Source: Rugalucina vietnamica
Taxonomy: Eukaryota; Mollusca; Bivalvia; Lucinida; Lucinidae
NCBI GenBank assembly: GCA_964017185.1
Contig: OZ024870.1
Coordinates: forward strand, 23,273,621 to 23,337,620
Reading direction: 5' to 3'
DNA length: 64,000 bases
This document shows, piece by piece, positions 58,801 through 62,862 of the stretch. The notes under the pieces are model-generated. The model was not told where the DNA came from and made no database searches. It saw only the letters and a list, made by a program, of their open reading frames with translations. The translations under genes were made by a program, and so were the position numbers. Numbering within the stretch: position 1 is the stretch's first letter; each line of letters opens with the position of its first letter.

Positions 58801-61063
58801 ATAAATCAAAAGAAGCAAGATCTGGCATAATTCTACAAACATCTACAGACTTTAATCAGTCAGGTAATATTATAAGCATTTCATATGTTCTTTGATTGAA
58901 ATAGCACTGACATGTTTGTGTTTACATTACACAAAACAAAAAAGCAATCAGTTTATAGTTCCTACATAATGGTATTGCTGTCTCATAACGAAAACTTGCC
59001 CATGCAATATACAGAGATTTTTTCAGGTGTAAAATATGAAAAAAAAATGAATAAAAAAATGATATTTTTCTTATTTTTGCTCAAAACACTCTATTTTTGG
59101 AGCAAAAATAAGAAATATAGGTATACCCCTGCATACCCCAGTTTTGCTATATAAAAGTGGGGTTCAGGAGGTATATAACATGGACACATTTTCGTGATGT
59201 AAATAGCCAAATGGGCATTGGATTGCAATCTGCAATGGAAATGATGCTCCAAGGTGATAGAAACCGATTTTTGTCTGCAAATTATGACTTAGTGACCAGT
59301 TTCCATTATTTGATGACTTTTAAGCCTTAGATTCTACAGCTGCAAAAGTACATGTACATGTAGTTATGTACATGTACCAATGTTTATTGGGTTTTCGACA
59401 CTTCATGTGTAAAGTGATTTAGATATCCAAAGGACCGCCATTGTAAGTGGGCTGTCATTTCTCTGTAGGAGGGCATAAATGCCACTTTCAGATTACCTAT
59501 GCAATATATACTTTAGTCTAGTATTTTTACAGGCAATACTTCTTGAATAACTGTCAGCCCACCAACTTTTCAATTTTCTAGTCCTTTGTCAGTTATCAGT
59601 TGACATTGGATATACAAGGATATAATTCACCGTATAGAAACTATATGAAGGCTCACATGTCTTCAATGTTTACCTACTGGTGAGCCCTTATAGATCGTAT
59701 AGGTATCCTTGAAAGACAGAAAACTAAATAAATTCAAATCTCAAAACATTTATCATAATGTCATTGGCCCCCGCAGAAATAGATGGGCTGCTTGTGCCTC
59801 CTTGTGGTTGTATTCGAAGCACGGTTTGGGTGTAATGACGTCTTAATTTTTGGTAAACGTCCCACAAAATGGAGGCAGTGTCCCGGCATGACTATTAGCT
59901 GTTGACTAGGACAGCAAACAAACAAACAAACATAATGTCATATAAGTTTAATTGGACGGGTTGGGCTTATGTTGGCATATAGGTAGGGCTATTTCCCGTT
60001 TCAGATGAGACTCTACAAAAATATTCAATGGCTTCAAACTCACCGGAGCCCGTACAAGGTGCTTACATGCAACAAACTGAAAATTCCGCACATGTGCAAT
60101 ATACCCCCGGGACAGGGTTCCTTATACACGGCGACCCGAGAAATTTGGCAGTAAGTGTGTTTTTGTATTGGGTTTTTGGTGTATTAGTGTAGTGCTGATG
60201 TGATCCTGACTGACAAAATATGTGTACATTCTAAATAATAGTTTAATTCAGGAATTTAATTCAGGAACACAAATGATACTTCTGAGATTTATCTTACATT
60301 GATATGTTTATTCTGTCTGCTCCTTGGTTGTTCTCATCGTGTTGAGTTTTGGTTGATGCATTGAGATGGCTAGTCGAAGGTGGGGTTGTCATCTCTCATC
60401 TTTGTTAAATCTATGTGACGTCTTGTGTTGTGTTACCATGTCTTTCCCACCTAGTGTTTGCGTTTGGATTGTGATTTTAATTGTATCAATTCCTGACCAT
60501 TCTGTTCTTTTCTATTTTACTGCCTAATCCACACTATACAATGTATCTCCTAAATGTTTTACTGCTTCTACATGTAATATATATATGAGCCTGTGCATGA
60601 GAAAAACAACAATTTGCATAGGCGAAAACAAAGCCGCAGATCAGCTTCGCGGTAACCGCGAAGCTGATCAGCGCCTTTGTTTTCGCTACATGGATAGTAC
60701 AATCCCTCTTTTTTCTAAATCCAAAATTTCCAGCCTCTAACCATTTTCTGTGACTGTACAGGCCGGTCTGTGTCGGACCTGGTCGGAATCCCAAATTGTT
60801 GTTTTTCTCATGCACAGGCTCATATATATAACGGAATTCATTGTTGTTTGCAGAATGATACAGAAACTCATATAAACAAATCATATGTGGGCGATAAAGA
60901 AGATAGTGCCAAGACAGCAAACAATAAAGACACTGAATGTGGTGAAAATACAAAACATGACAAAGACACTGCTGACAAAACTCGTGACAATAAACATAAT
61001 AAAAACACCGAGGATAGTGAACATGGTTACATGACTAAAGAAAGTGAAGCCACTCAAATGTAG
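36726..61063 (+). CDS. Gene B: complete Patched-domain (PTCHD3/PTR-like) membrane protein, 1041 aa
   Basis: Twenty-one exons: 36726-36928, 37475-37721, 38120-38193, 41490-41606, 42581-42704, 43283-43380, 44121-44241, 50068-50191, 50526-50698, 51079-51339, 51744-51921, 52290-52454, 54227-54348, 54943-55104, 55573-55698, 56986-57130, 57548-57663, 58146-58295, 58800-58863, 60005-60150, 60854-61063. The sum is 3126 nt, divisible by three, ending in TAG. TM1 lies near residues 76-96; a glycosylated loop (NLT, NST, NAT, NET) follows; TM2-TM6 span about 300-480 with GVDN at 372-375; loop 2 (NSS, NIT); TM8-TM9 are in exon 15; TM10 has GLAVD at 792-796; TM11-12 end near 880; then a polar tail of about 150 residues. 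The in-frame TAG at 36672-36674 and A(-3)/G(+4) context support the start. Family knowledge: RND-type transporter/receptor in plasma or ciliary membranes. Ligand unknown. GVDN resembles NPC1 rather than Patched. Confidence 0.95.
37017..37064. repeat. (AAT)n microsatellite in gene B intron 1
   Basis: About sixteen AAT units. Confidence 0.95.
37150..37345. mobile_element. MITE family I, copy 2 (degraded)
   Basis: GGTTATAAAACTTATATCAT, CAACTCAGTATAGCATGAAA and CCACCAAAGCCTGTAATTTA parallel 8221-8468, but the central hairpin and right end are lost. Gene B intron 1. Confidence 0.55.
37475..37721 (+). CDS. Gene B exon 2 (TM1 and loop 1 start)
   Basis: 247 bp with no internal intron. Encodes IGLKIASFPLITIVISIAIP (TM1) and then FADLLLPPQSRIFADRDWVE. 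This one exon corresponds to gene A exons 2 and 3. ATTACAG acceptor, GTAAGA donor. Confidence 0.93.
37784..37958. mobile_element. 175-bp MITE H with TGTTG target duplication
   Basis: Termini CATGCGCGGATCCAGA/TCTGGATCCGCGCATG are exact inverted repeats. TGTTG lies at 37779-37783 and 37959-37963. The interior has paired GGACCCCC-type tracts. A truncated copy is at 46226-46364. Gene B intron 2. Confidence 0.85.
38120..38193 (+). CDS. Gene B exon 3
   Basis: 74 bp. Encodes LYDFHMRIRNLTDDRGKSFD and DVCA; NLT sequon. TTTTCAG acceptor, GTTTGT donor (weak). A palindromic MITE begins about 20 bp after the donor. Confidence 0.9.
38213..38424. mobile_element. Palindromic MITE family C, copy 3, about 20 bp after the gene B exon 3 donor
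   Basis: Ends are GAGCCGCCGCATCAG and CATGCGAAGGC, an asymmetric pair shared only with copy 4. The inner stem is degraded. Confidence 0.75.
38641..40889. mobile_element. 2.25-kb cassette bounded by exact 25-bp inverted repeats, carrying the MYND gene
   Basis: Bases 38641-38665 (starting CAAGGACACTC) are the exact reverse complement of 40865-40889. Outside them lie two MITE copies in opposite orientation (38213-38424 and 40985-41189). No convincing target-site duplication is visible next to the 25-bp repeats. This could be a DNA transposon with a captured gene, or the remains of a larger inverted structure. Confidence 0.55.
39392..40309 (-). CDS. Intronless MYND zinc-finger protein, 305 aa, antisense in gene B intron 3
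   Basis: One uninterrupted frame of 305 residues. ATG is at 40309-40307 with an in-frame TAA two codons upstream. Visible parts: an N-terminal stretch HKWKLVRNAASFTLIINF; a basic region KPKKKKTPSRVARDRRRRRE that could be a nuclear signal or coiled segment; a tandem duplication of about 30 residues (ASPQSPAVSHSE and ASPQSPVVRHSE); an acidic segment; and a C-terminal MYND finger CSNC...CSAC...YCSKKCQAEDWPSHKQLC with all seven Cys and the His. Family knowledge: MYND fingers bind proline-rich peptides, often in transcriptional co-repressors or SMYD enzymes; no SET domain is present. The gene sits between 25-bp inverted repeats and two inverted MITEs, so it may be mobile cargo or a retrocopy. Function unknown. 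Confidence 0.82.
   Translation of the reverse strand: MDSEENSSASFIPEHLQKILNVIESGETRHKWKLVRNAASFTLIINFPAKTDKGQGQGNQPPLKKRASGVLACQHKDKKIASSDVRPADHPKPKKKKTPSRVARDRRRRREFWKRMKVARQLRAENLAAHYARLQETRKVASPQSPAVSHSENSKCRVDRNSPESRRIASPQSPVVRHSEESGCLDRTPLVSESHSRLTIEKQTSIQSDLLNELSAEEAETDKLVIPDSDDSQFEKCLLNRIPEVEQDIESPNSCSNCLAEGNFQKCSACRYVRYCSKKCQAEDWPSHKQLCKAIRTLPRVEECL
40985..41189. mobile_element. Palindromic MITE family C, copy 4 (inverted relative to copy 3)
   Basis: Starts GAGCCTTCGCATGAGAAAAA and ends CTTATGCGGCGGCCC, the mirror of copy 3. With copy 3 it brackets the MYND cassette. Confidence 0.72.
41490..41606 (+). CDS. Gene B exon 4
   Basis: 117 bp. Encodes IGAQCFVDSLLALWKNDFDK, the C-F-V-x-S-L-L-x-L-W family motif, and an NST sequon. 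TCTACAG acceptor, GTAGGT donor. Confidence 0.92.
41755..41885 (-). repeat. Dispersed repeat family A, partial copy
   Basis: ATACCATGGTTTCGGCTACT and AAATGGAGCCAAAG in reverse orientation. Gene B intron 4. Confidence 0.6.
42061..42580 (+). repeat. Minisatellite of ~22 units built from the exon 5 splice-acceptor sequence
   Basis: Units of 20-26 bp follow the pattern TTTCAGTCCCACATATTGCT with CA or TCA between. By hand count about 22 units precede the real junction and about 15 keep a CAG. A higher-order repeat of ~90 bp (four units) occurs three times, starting near 42206, 42296 and 42391. The last unit is the true acceptor and start of gene B exon 5. The long frames through the array are a by-product of the unit. 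Confidence 0.92.
42581..42704 (+). CDS. Gene B exon 5, acceptor embedded in a minisatellite
   Basis: 124 bp, the same as gene A exon 6. Encodes PTYFFDFNATRMLGLIERNE, then TNHIIKAGIMHADWFMQSST. The acceptor TTTCAG and the first ~11 coding bases (TCCCACATATT) match the unit of the tandem array just upstream (42061-42580). Exon identity rests on length, phase and alignment with gene A (PTY start, mid-exon glycine, hydrophobic end). GTATAA donor. Confidence 0.88.
42734..42957 (+). mobile_element. tRNA-derived SINE with (CAAA)n tail
   Basis: Head GGTGGCCTAGTGGTAGATTA (A box), B box GGTTCGATCTCC, middle CTTGAGCAAGACACATTTAC, tail CGACATGACTGAAAATTGTT and a CAAA/CACA repeat to 42957. It starts 30 bp after the exon 5 donor of gene B. 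Confidence 0.8.
43283..43380 (+). CDS. Gene B exon 6
   Basis: 98 bp. Encodes LKPHIKELEYKAIDLALAGH and ends VFTLDS at a split Ser codon, as in gene A exon 7. TTTCAG acceptor, GTAAGT donor. Confidence 0.93.
43417..43760 (+). repeat. Dispersed repeat family G, copy 2
   Basis: Near-identical to 26757-27107. Gene B intron 6, 37 bp after exon 6. Confidence 0.8.
44121..44241 (+). CDS. Gene B exon 7 (TM2)
   Basis: 121 bp. Encodes YEEEFFSGVYGDIILIVYGF and the rest of TM2, ending in GRTNLVEHG. TTTTAG acceptor, GTATGT donor. A 5.8-kb intron follows. Confidence 0.93.
45690..46218 (-). mobile_element. LINE ORF2 C-terminal fragment
   Basis: The minus strand is open from about FAPKLAINGDIGWLPAKERR through RYWNRLIQMDNSRLCKKIFL and RRERSILAQFRIGILPLRVE to RLCKICQGGQIEDEAHLT. 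The C-x2-C...E-x-H ending is a zinc motif seen at LINE C-termini in invertebrates. The exact clade is not clear to me. It is cut at 46218, where a MITE remnant begins, and lies inside the TACGT-rich element of gene B intron 7. Confidence 0.65.
46226..46364. mobile_element. MITE H, truncated copy
   Basis: Matches the right three quarters of 37784-37958, ending TCTGGATCCGCGCATG. The left terminus is lost at the LINE junction. A G run of 13-14 is at 46270-46283. Confidence 0.75.
46365..47214. other. Unassigned AT-rich interior of element J1
   Basis: Contains ATGAATATTCATGAATATGC and related words shared with 45390-45440 and 31990-32030. No gene. Confidence 0.4.
47991..48230. mobile_element. Palindromic MITE family C, copy 5 (hybrid ends)
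   Basis: The left end ATGAGCCTGTGCGTGAGAAA is of one sub-type and the right end CATGCGGCGGCTCAT of the other. Core stem GCAGTTAATGCGAAGCTGAT. Nested in element J1. Confidence 0.82.
48624..49269. mobile_element. 646-bp CpG-rich element J2 with AGTCACACATTAGCGTATA termini
   Basis: Terminal inverted repeats of 19 bp or more (AGTCACACATTAGCGTATA and complement), followed on both sides by AAACGCGCGCCGGGCGT-like sequence. The interior is dense in ACGCG, GCGCGC and CGTAC words. A second copy of the terminal word is at about 48730. Only 17 bp from J1. No coding capacity. Confidence 0.72.
49390..49860 (+). repeat. Dispersed repeat family A, second long copy
   Basis: Same order as 32340-32860: unit end, interior with TAAAAAGTCTCCCCGTACAT, then a full unit ending AAAGGATCTCAG. 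Gene B intron 7, 200 bp upstream of exon 8. Confidence 0.7.
50068..50191 (+). CDS. Gene B exon 8 (TM3 and start of TM4)
   Basis: 124 bp. Encodes VYMTLAAILGVLLSAGACYG, then GAPHQALIFLLLG. TATTCAG acceptor, GTAAGA donor. Same length and phase as gene A exon 9. Confidence 0.93.
50526..50698 (+). CDS. Gene B exon 9 (TM4 GVDN motif, TM5)
   Basis: 173 bp. Encodes VGVDNAFVIMTTWNRVQTVN and the signature IALTMQHAGVSISVTSFSDL. GVDN at residues 372-375 replaces the GVDD of gene A; the same Asn is usual in NPC1-type sterol-sensing domains. TTGGCAG acceptor, GTACGA donor. Confidence 0.95.
51079..51339 (+). CDS. Gene B exon 10 (TM5-TM6)
   Basis: 261 bp. Encodes QMPVLQSFCVYCSIGIFFTF and then FPACLALNQRRIEANRDA, followed by a cytoplasmic linker that ends in LLSWPGK. 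15 bp longer than in gene A, in frame. GTAGGC donor. Confidence 0.93.
51744..51921 (+). CDS. Gene B exon 11 (TM7)
   Basis: 178 bp. Encodes IIVLCITFGVAGVMCWGISN and the motif GFEVERSLPTDSYVRKFL; ends in the Cys-rich QCFCG. TTTACAG acceptor, GTAAAT donor. Confidence 0.93.
52290..52454 (+). CDS. Gene B exon 12
   Basis: 165 bp. Encodes PMDYQKNIGLLNDMANRYVN, an NSS sequon, SWIPVYKYFIDF-like NWIPVYKYFIDF and NIT. TTTACAG acceptor, GTAAGC donor. Confidence 0.92.
52553..53833. mobile_element. 1.28-kb hAT-like non-autonomous transposon K
   Basis: Termini CAGACATGGGG/CCCCATGTCTG, flanked by GTATGTGT (52545-52552) and GTATGTAT (53834-53841): an 8-bp duplication with one difference, as in hAT. Both ends are rich in GATTA/TAATC words. 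The interior includes a (CA)n tract. No transposase frame. Gene B intron 12. Confidence 0.75.
52770..52823. repeat. (CA)n microsatellite
   Basis: About 27 CA units inside transposon K. Confidence 0.95.
54227..54348 (+). CDS. Gene B exon 13
   Basis: 122 bp. Encodes DGFPKDPEEFHDLLDEFLRS and on to KPKYIK. TTTCAG acceptor, GTGAGT donor. Confidence 0.92.
54943..55104 (+). CDS. Gene B exon 14
   Basis: 162 bp. Encodes WTYFPFQQIVSQDVWLNEYI, then MEEVRRIADETTAQLDGGKC. I placed the donor at CGT|GTATGT so that the phase matches gene A; the 3' boundary is slightly less certain than the others. Confidence 0.88.
55310..55572 (+). repeat. Degenerate tandem repeat running into the exon 15 acceptor of gene B
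   Basis: The unit is roughly AATCGAATTCAATGTCTTAT plus TTCA, repeated about eight times with decay. The final TGTCTTATTTCAG is the real 3' splice site at 55572. It includes a small inverted repeat ATGCTATTTCACTTAACGTG and complement near 55420-55447. Confidence 0.82.
55573..55698 (+). CDS. Gene B exon 15 (TM8-TM9)
   Basis: 126 bp. Encodes YVDWEITRNFILAGIAIFVV and on to LICVALTT. The acceptor GTCTTATTTCAG is the last, perfect unit of a degenerate tandem repeat filling the end of intron 14. GTAAGT donor. Confidence 0.93.
55767..56275 (+). mobile_element. MITE family D, copy 7, split by MITE C copy 6
   Basis: Starts AGGAAAACATGTCCATGCAA, is interrupted at 55818-56052, resumes TATAGCAAATCTGGAGTATG and ends GCATGGGCAAGTTTTTGTAA. 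Gene B intron 15. Confidence 0.78.
55818..56052. mobile_element. Palindromic MITE family C, copy 6, inserted into family D
   Basis: GAGCCGCGACGCGAGAAAAC to GGTTTTCTCATGACGCGGCTC; the core CAGCTTCGCGGTTACCGCGA is near perfect. The TATA flanks suggest an AT-rich target. Confidence 0.85.
56439..56640 (+). mobile_element. MITE family B, copy 3
   Basis: AACCCATATTAGACAAATGG to TAAATGAGTTAAA, but half of the hairpin is lost. Gene B intron 15. Confidence 0.75.
56730..56956 (-). mobile_element. MITE family B, copy 4 (inverted)
   Basis: TTAACTCATTTAAGCTTGGC to CGTCAAATATGGGTTT, with a full hairpin. Faces copy 3 across 89 bp and ends 29 bp before the exon 16 acceptor. Confidence 0.8.
56986..57130 (+). 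CDS. Gene B exon 16 (TM10)
   Basis: 145 bp. Encodes IDIMGSLHFWDFYMDVNMVV, then ISIGLAVDFSAHIGYTF. GLAVD at residues 792-796 is the TM10 acidic motif that pairs with the TM4 motif in RND proteins. ATACAG acceptor, GTACGC donor. Confidence 0.94.
57548..57663 (+). CDS. Gene B exon 17 (TM11)
   Basis: 116 bp. Encodes RAKSTIYQIGPAIFHGAVTT, then FLVFFVLIFGRSLSLFFA. G-P-A-I-x-H-G is typical of the family just before TM11. TTTCAG acceptor, GTAAGT donor. Confidence 0.94.
57891..58129. mobile_element. Palindromic MITE family C, copy 7
   Basis: ATGAGCCTGTGCATGAGAAA to TTCTCACGCACAGGCTCAT, with core CAGCTTCGCGGTTACCGCGA. It ends 16 bp before exon 18 of gene B. Confidence 0.87.
58146..58295 (+). CDS. Gene B exon 18 (TM12)
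   Basis: 150 bp. Encodes VFILVVLFGLFHGLCFLPVV, then LSIIGPSPY: the conserved G-L-x-H-G-L-x-x-L-P-V end of Patched-type proteins. TTTCAG acceptor, GTGGGT donor. Confidence 0.94.
58800..58863 (+). CDS. Gene B exon 19 (C-terminal tail)
   Basis: 64 bp. Encodes NKSKEARSGIILQTSTDFNQ then S, a cytoplasmic tail segment. CTTTCAG acceptor, GTAATA donor. The length keeps the total frame. Confidence 0.82.
58965..59200 (-). mobile_element. MITE family D, copy 8
   Basis: GCCCATGCAATATACAGAGA, AAATAAGAAATATAGGTATA and TACCCCAGTTTTGCTATATA. Gene B intron 19. Confidence 0.75.
59755..59940 (-). repeat. Dispersed repeat family E, inverted copy
   Basis: AAATAGATGGGCTGCTTGTG, then GTCCCACAAAATGGAGGCAG and the CAAACAAACA end. 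Gene B intron 19. A similar inverted stretch is at about 45580-45700. Confidence 0.6.
60005..60150 (+). CDS. Gene B exon 20 (C-terminal tail)
   Basis: 146 bp. Encodes ETLQKYSMASNSPEPVQGAY and on to GFLIHGDPRNLA. GTTTCAG acceptor, GTAAGT donor. Polar, no domain recognised. Confidence 0.82.
60585..60823. mobile_element. Palindromic MITE family C, copy 8, just before the last exon of gene B
   Basis: ATGAGCCTGTGCATGAGAAA to TTTTTCTCATGCACAGGCT. The hairpin core is nearly perfect. TATATA lies on both sides. Exon 21 begins 30 bp downstream. Confidence 0.88.
60854..61063 (+). CDS. Gene B exon 21 (C-terminal tail and stop)
   Basis: 210 bp, ending in TAG at 61061-61063. A very polar tail rich in Lys, Asp, Asn and Thr with loosely repeated NKDTE/KHDKDT-like words. 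TTTGCAG acceptor. A MITE ends about 30 bp before the exon. Confidence 0.85.
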   Translation, partial: NDTETHINKSYVGDKEDSAKTANNKDTECGENTKHDKDTADKTRDNKHNKNTEDSEHGYMTKESEATQM

Positions 61064-61109
61064 CAGAAAAATATAGGACCGAGGAAACTGAACACAGTTT
61101 CTTTATAAT

Positions 61110-61554
61110 AATAAATTATACCTAAAACGATATCGTGACTACAAAGCACGACAATGCAAGGAAGTGTGCTTTTTAGGTGCATGCGTACAGTTTATGTGTT
61201 GAAAACAAATACATATGTATTTTATTTATGGTAACAATCGAAGTGTTTCTTATCTCATTTTTATGATCAAAGACATTTTTTCTCATGAGAGTGCCGAAAT
61301 TGTCGATTTAGACCGTAAATGGCACATGATGGCCAACAAATATGAAAAACTGATGGACACCAAAACTTTGTATATGACACTGGGGGCAATTTGTTTTAGT
61401 GACAGTGTGAAAATCTACATGTTTGTCTTGTTATTCAAATCAGGGCAAAAATAATGGACGTTTAAATGTTTTTATTTTTTATTTCTTTTACCCCAACATA
61501 ATGCCTCAGGTGATGGCATTGCTTTCGTTATACATATTTTGTTTCGACATTAAA
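61110..61554 (+). promoter_or_regulatory. Candidate poly(A) signals of gene B
   Basis: AATAAA at 61110-61115, 47 bp after the stop, and ATTAAA at 61549-61554, just before a T-rich run at about 61584-61626. Either could end the gene B transcript; the second gives a 3' UTR of about 0.5 kb. Confidence 0.45.
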
Positions 61555-61583
61555 ATGACAACTGACATGTCTTAACGTTATTG

Positions 61584-61626
61584 TTTTTTTTTTTTTTGTT
61601 TTTTTTGTTTTTTTTTTTTTTTTTTG
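61584..61626. repeat. Poly-T tract downstream of gene B
   Basis: About 43 bp of T with scattered G. Confidence 0.9.
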
Positions 61627-61946
61627 TCTTTAGAACAAAGCAGACATTACAATTCTGAACTAGTTCCGAGGCGTTTGAATAGCAACCTTCGGCCTTGTGT
61701 TCAAACGCCTTCCGCGTGCTCCATCGAATGTTTGATCACTGAAAATCATGGTTGATCCCTAGGCCTATATTCAACCAGCTATGCTAAATAGATATAATAT
61801 GCAAGAATATACCTCTTTACTACCTCTATGATGTCAAAGGAAGTGTCAATTTGATACCAACATCAATACGAGCTAACGACAAAATACGACAATCATAAGA
61901 TAAAGCTCAAATTTTCCTGACAATTCATATGTCGGTTAATTAACAT

Positions 61947-62225
61947 CACGAAAACATGTCCGTGTAATGTATACCCCCTCGAACCCCACTTTTATATAGC
62001 AAAACTGGGGTATACAGGGGTATACCTATTTTTCTTATATTTTCTCCAAAACATAGATTGTGGGTACTCGTTAGAACCGCCTCGGCGAGGCGGTTCTAAC
62101 GTGTACCCACAATCTATGTTTTGAGCAAAAATAAGAAAAATATCAAAATTTTTCAGTTGAAAATTTTCAATGTTTAAAGCTCAAAAAATCTCTGTTTATT
62201 GTATGGGCAAGTTTTCGTAATTAAG
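61947..62225 (+). mobile_element. MITE family D, best copy (copy 9)
   Basis: Runs AACATGTCCGTGTAATGTAT, TTATATAGCAAAACTGGGGT, then the central hairpin GAACCGCCTCGGCGAGGCGG, the complement CCCACAATCTATGTTTTGAG, and ends GTATGGGCAAGTTTTCGTAA. About 280 bp with internal dyad symmetry. Confidence 0.85.
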
Positions 62226-62576
62226 GAAATCATTGTCGCGGATAGAAAAGAGCGACACAACACGGCCTGTGCATAAAGGCGAAAATACCCAGATCAGTCT
62301 TGGGGCCCCTAAATGTATAGTCTGATTATACATTTTTACAATCGGCTTGTATAAAGTACATTTATCACTTAGCCCACTGAAAGATTCGGTTGAACCCCGC
62401 TATTTAAGGCATAACCCGTACCCCTACCCAACGTTTTGTTTGTCAACTTCATTATATCGTTCATAGTTCGCAAATGAATCAATTAGACCAGCATAGGTGA
62501 AAACTGATCAGCCTTCAATTATCAAAGTCGATCATTTTCTCCAATTACATGTAGTTCCAACCTCATCACGTGAAAT

Positions 62577-62810
62577 GAGCCGCCTCATGAGAAAACCAAC
62601 AATCTGCATATGCGAAAACAAAGACGCACACCAGCTTCGCGGTAACCGTGAAGCTGATCAGCGCCTTTGTTTTCGCTACATGGATAGTACAATTACTCTA
62701 CTTTCTAAATCCAAAATTTCAAGCTTCTAGCCATCTTCTGTGCTTGTACAGCCCTGCTTGTGTCAGGCCTGTTCGGAAATCACATTGTTGGTTTTCCCAC
62801 GAGGCGGCTC
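62577..62810. mobile_element. Palindromic MITE family C, copy 9
   Basis: GAGCCGCCTCATGAGAAAAC to GGTTTTCCCACGAGGCGGCTC. Downstream of gene B. Confidence 0.87.
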
Positions 62811-62862
62811 AAATATACGTAATTTAAGCTTTCGTGCATGTCATTAAAGATGTGAATAAAAG

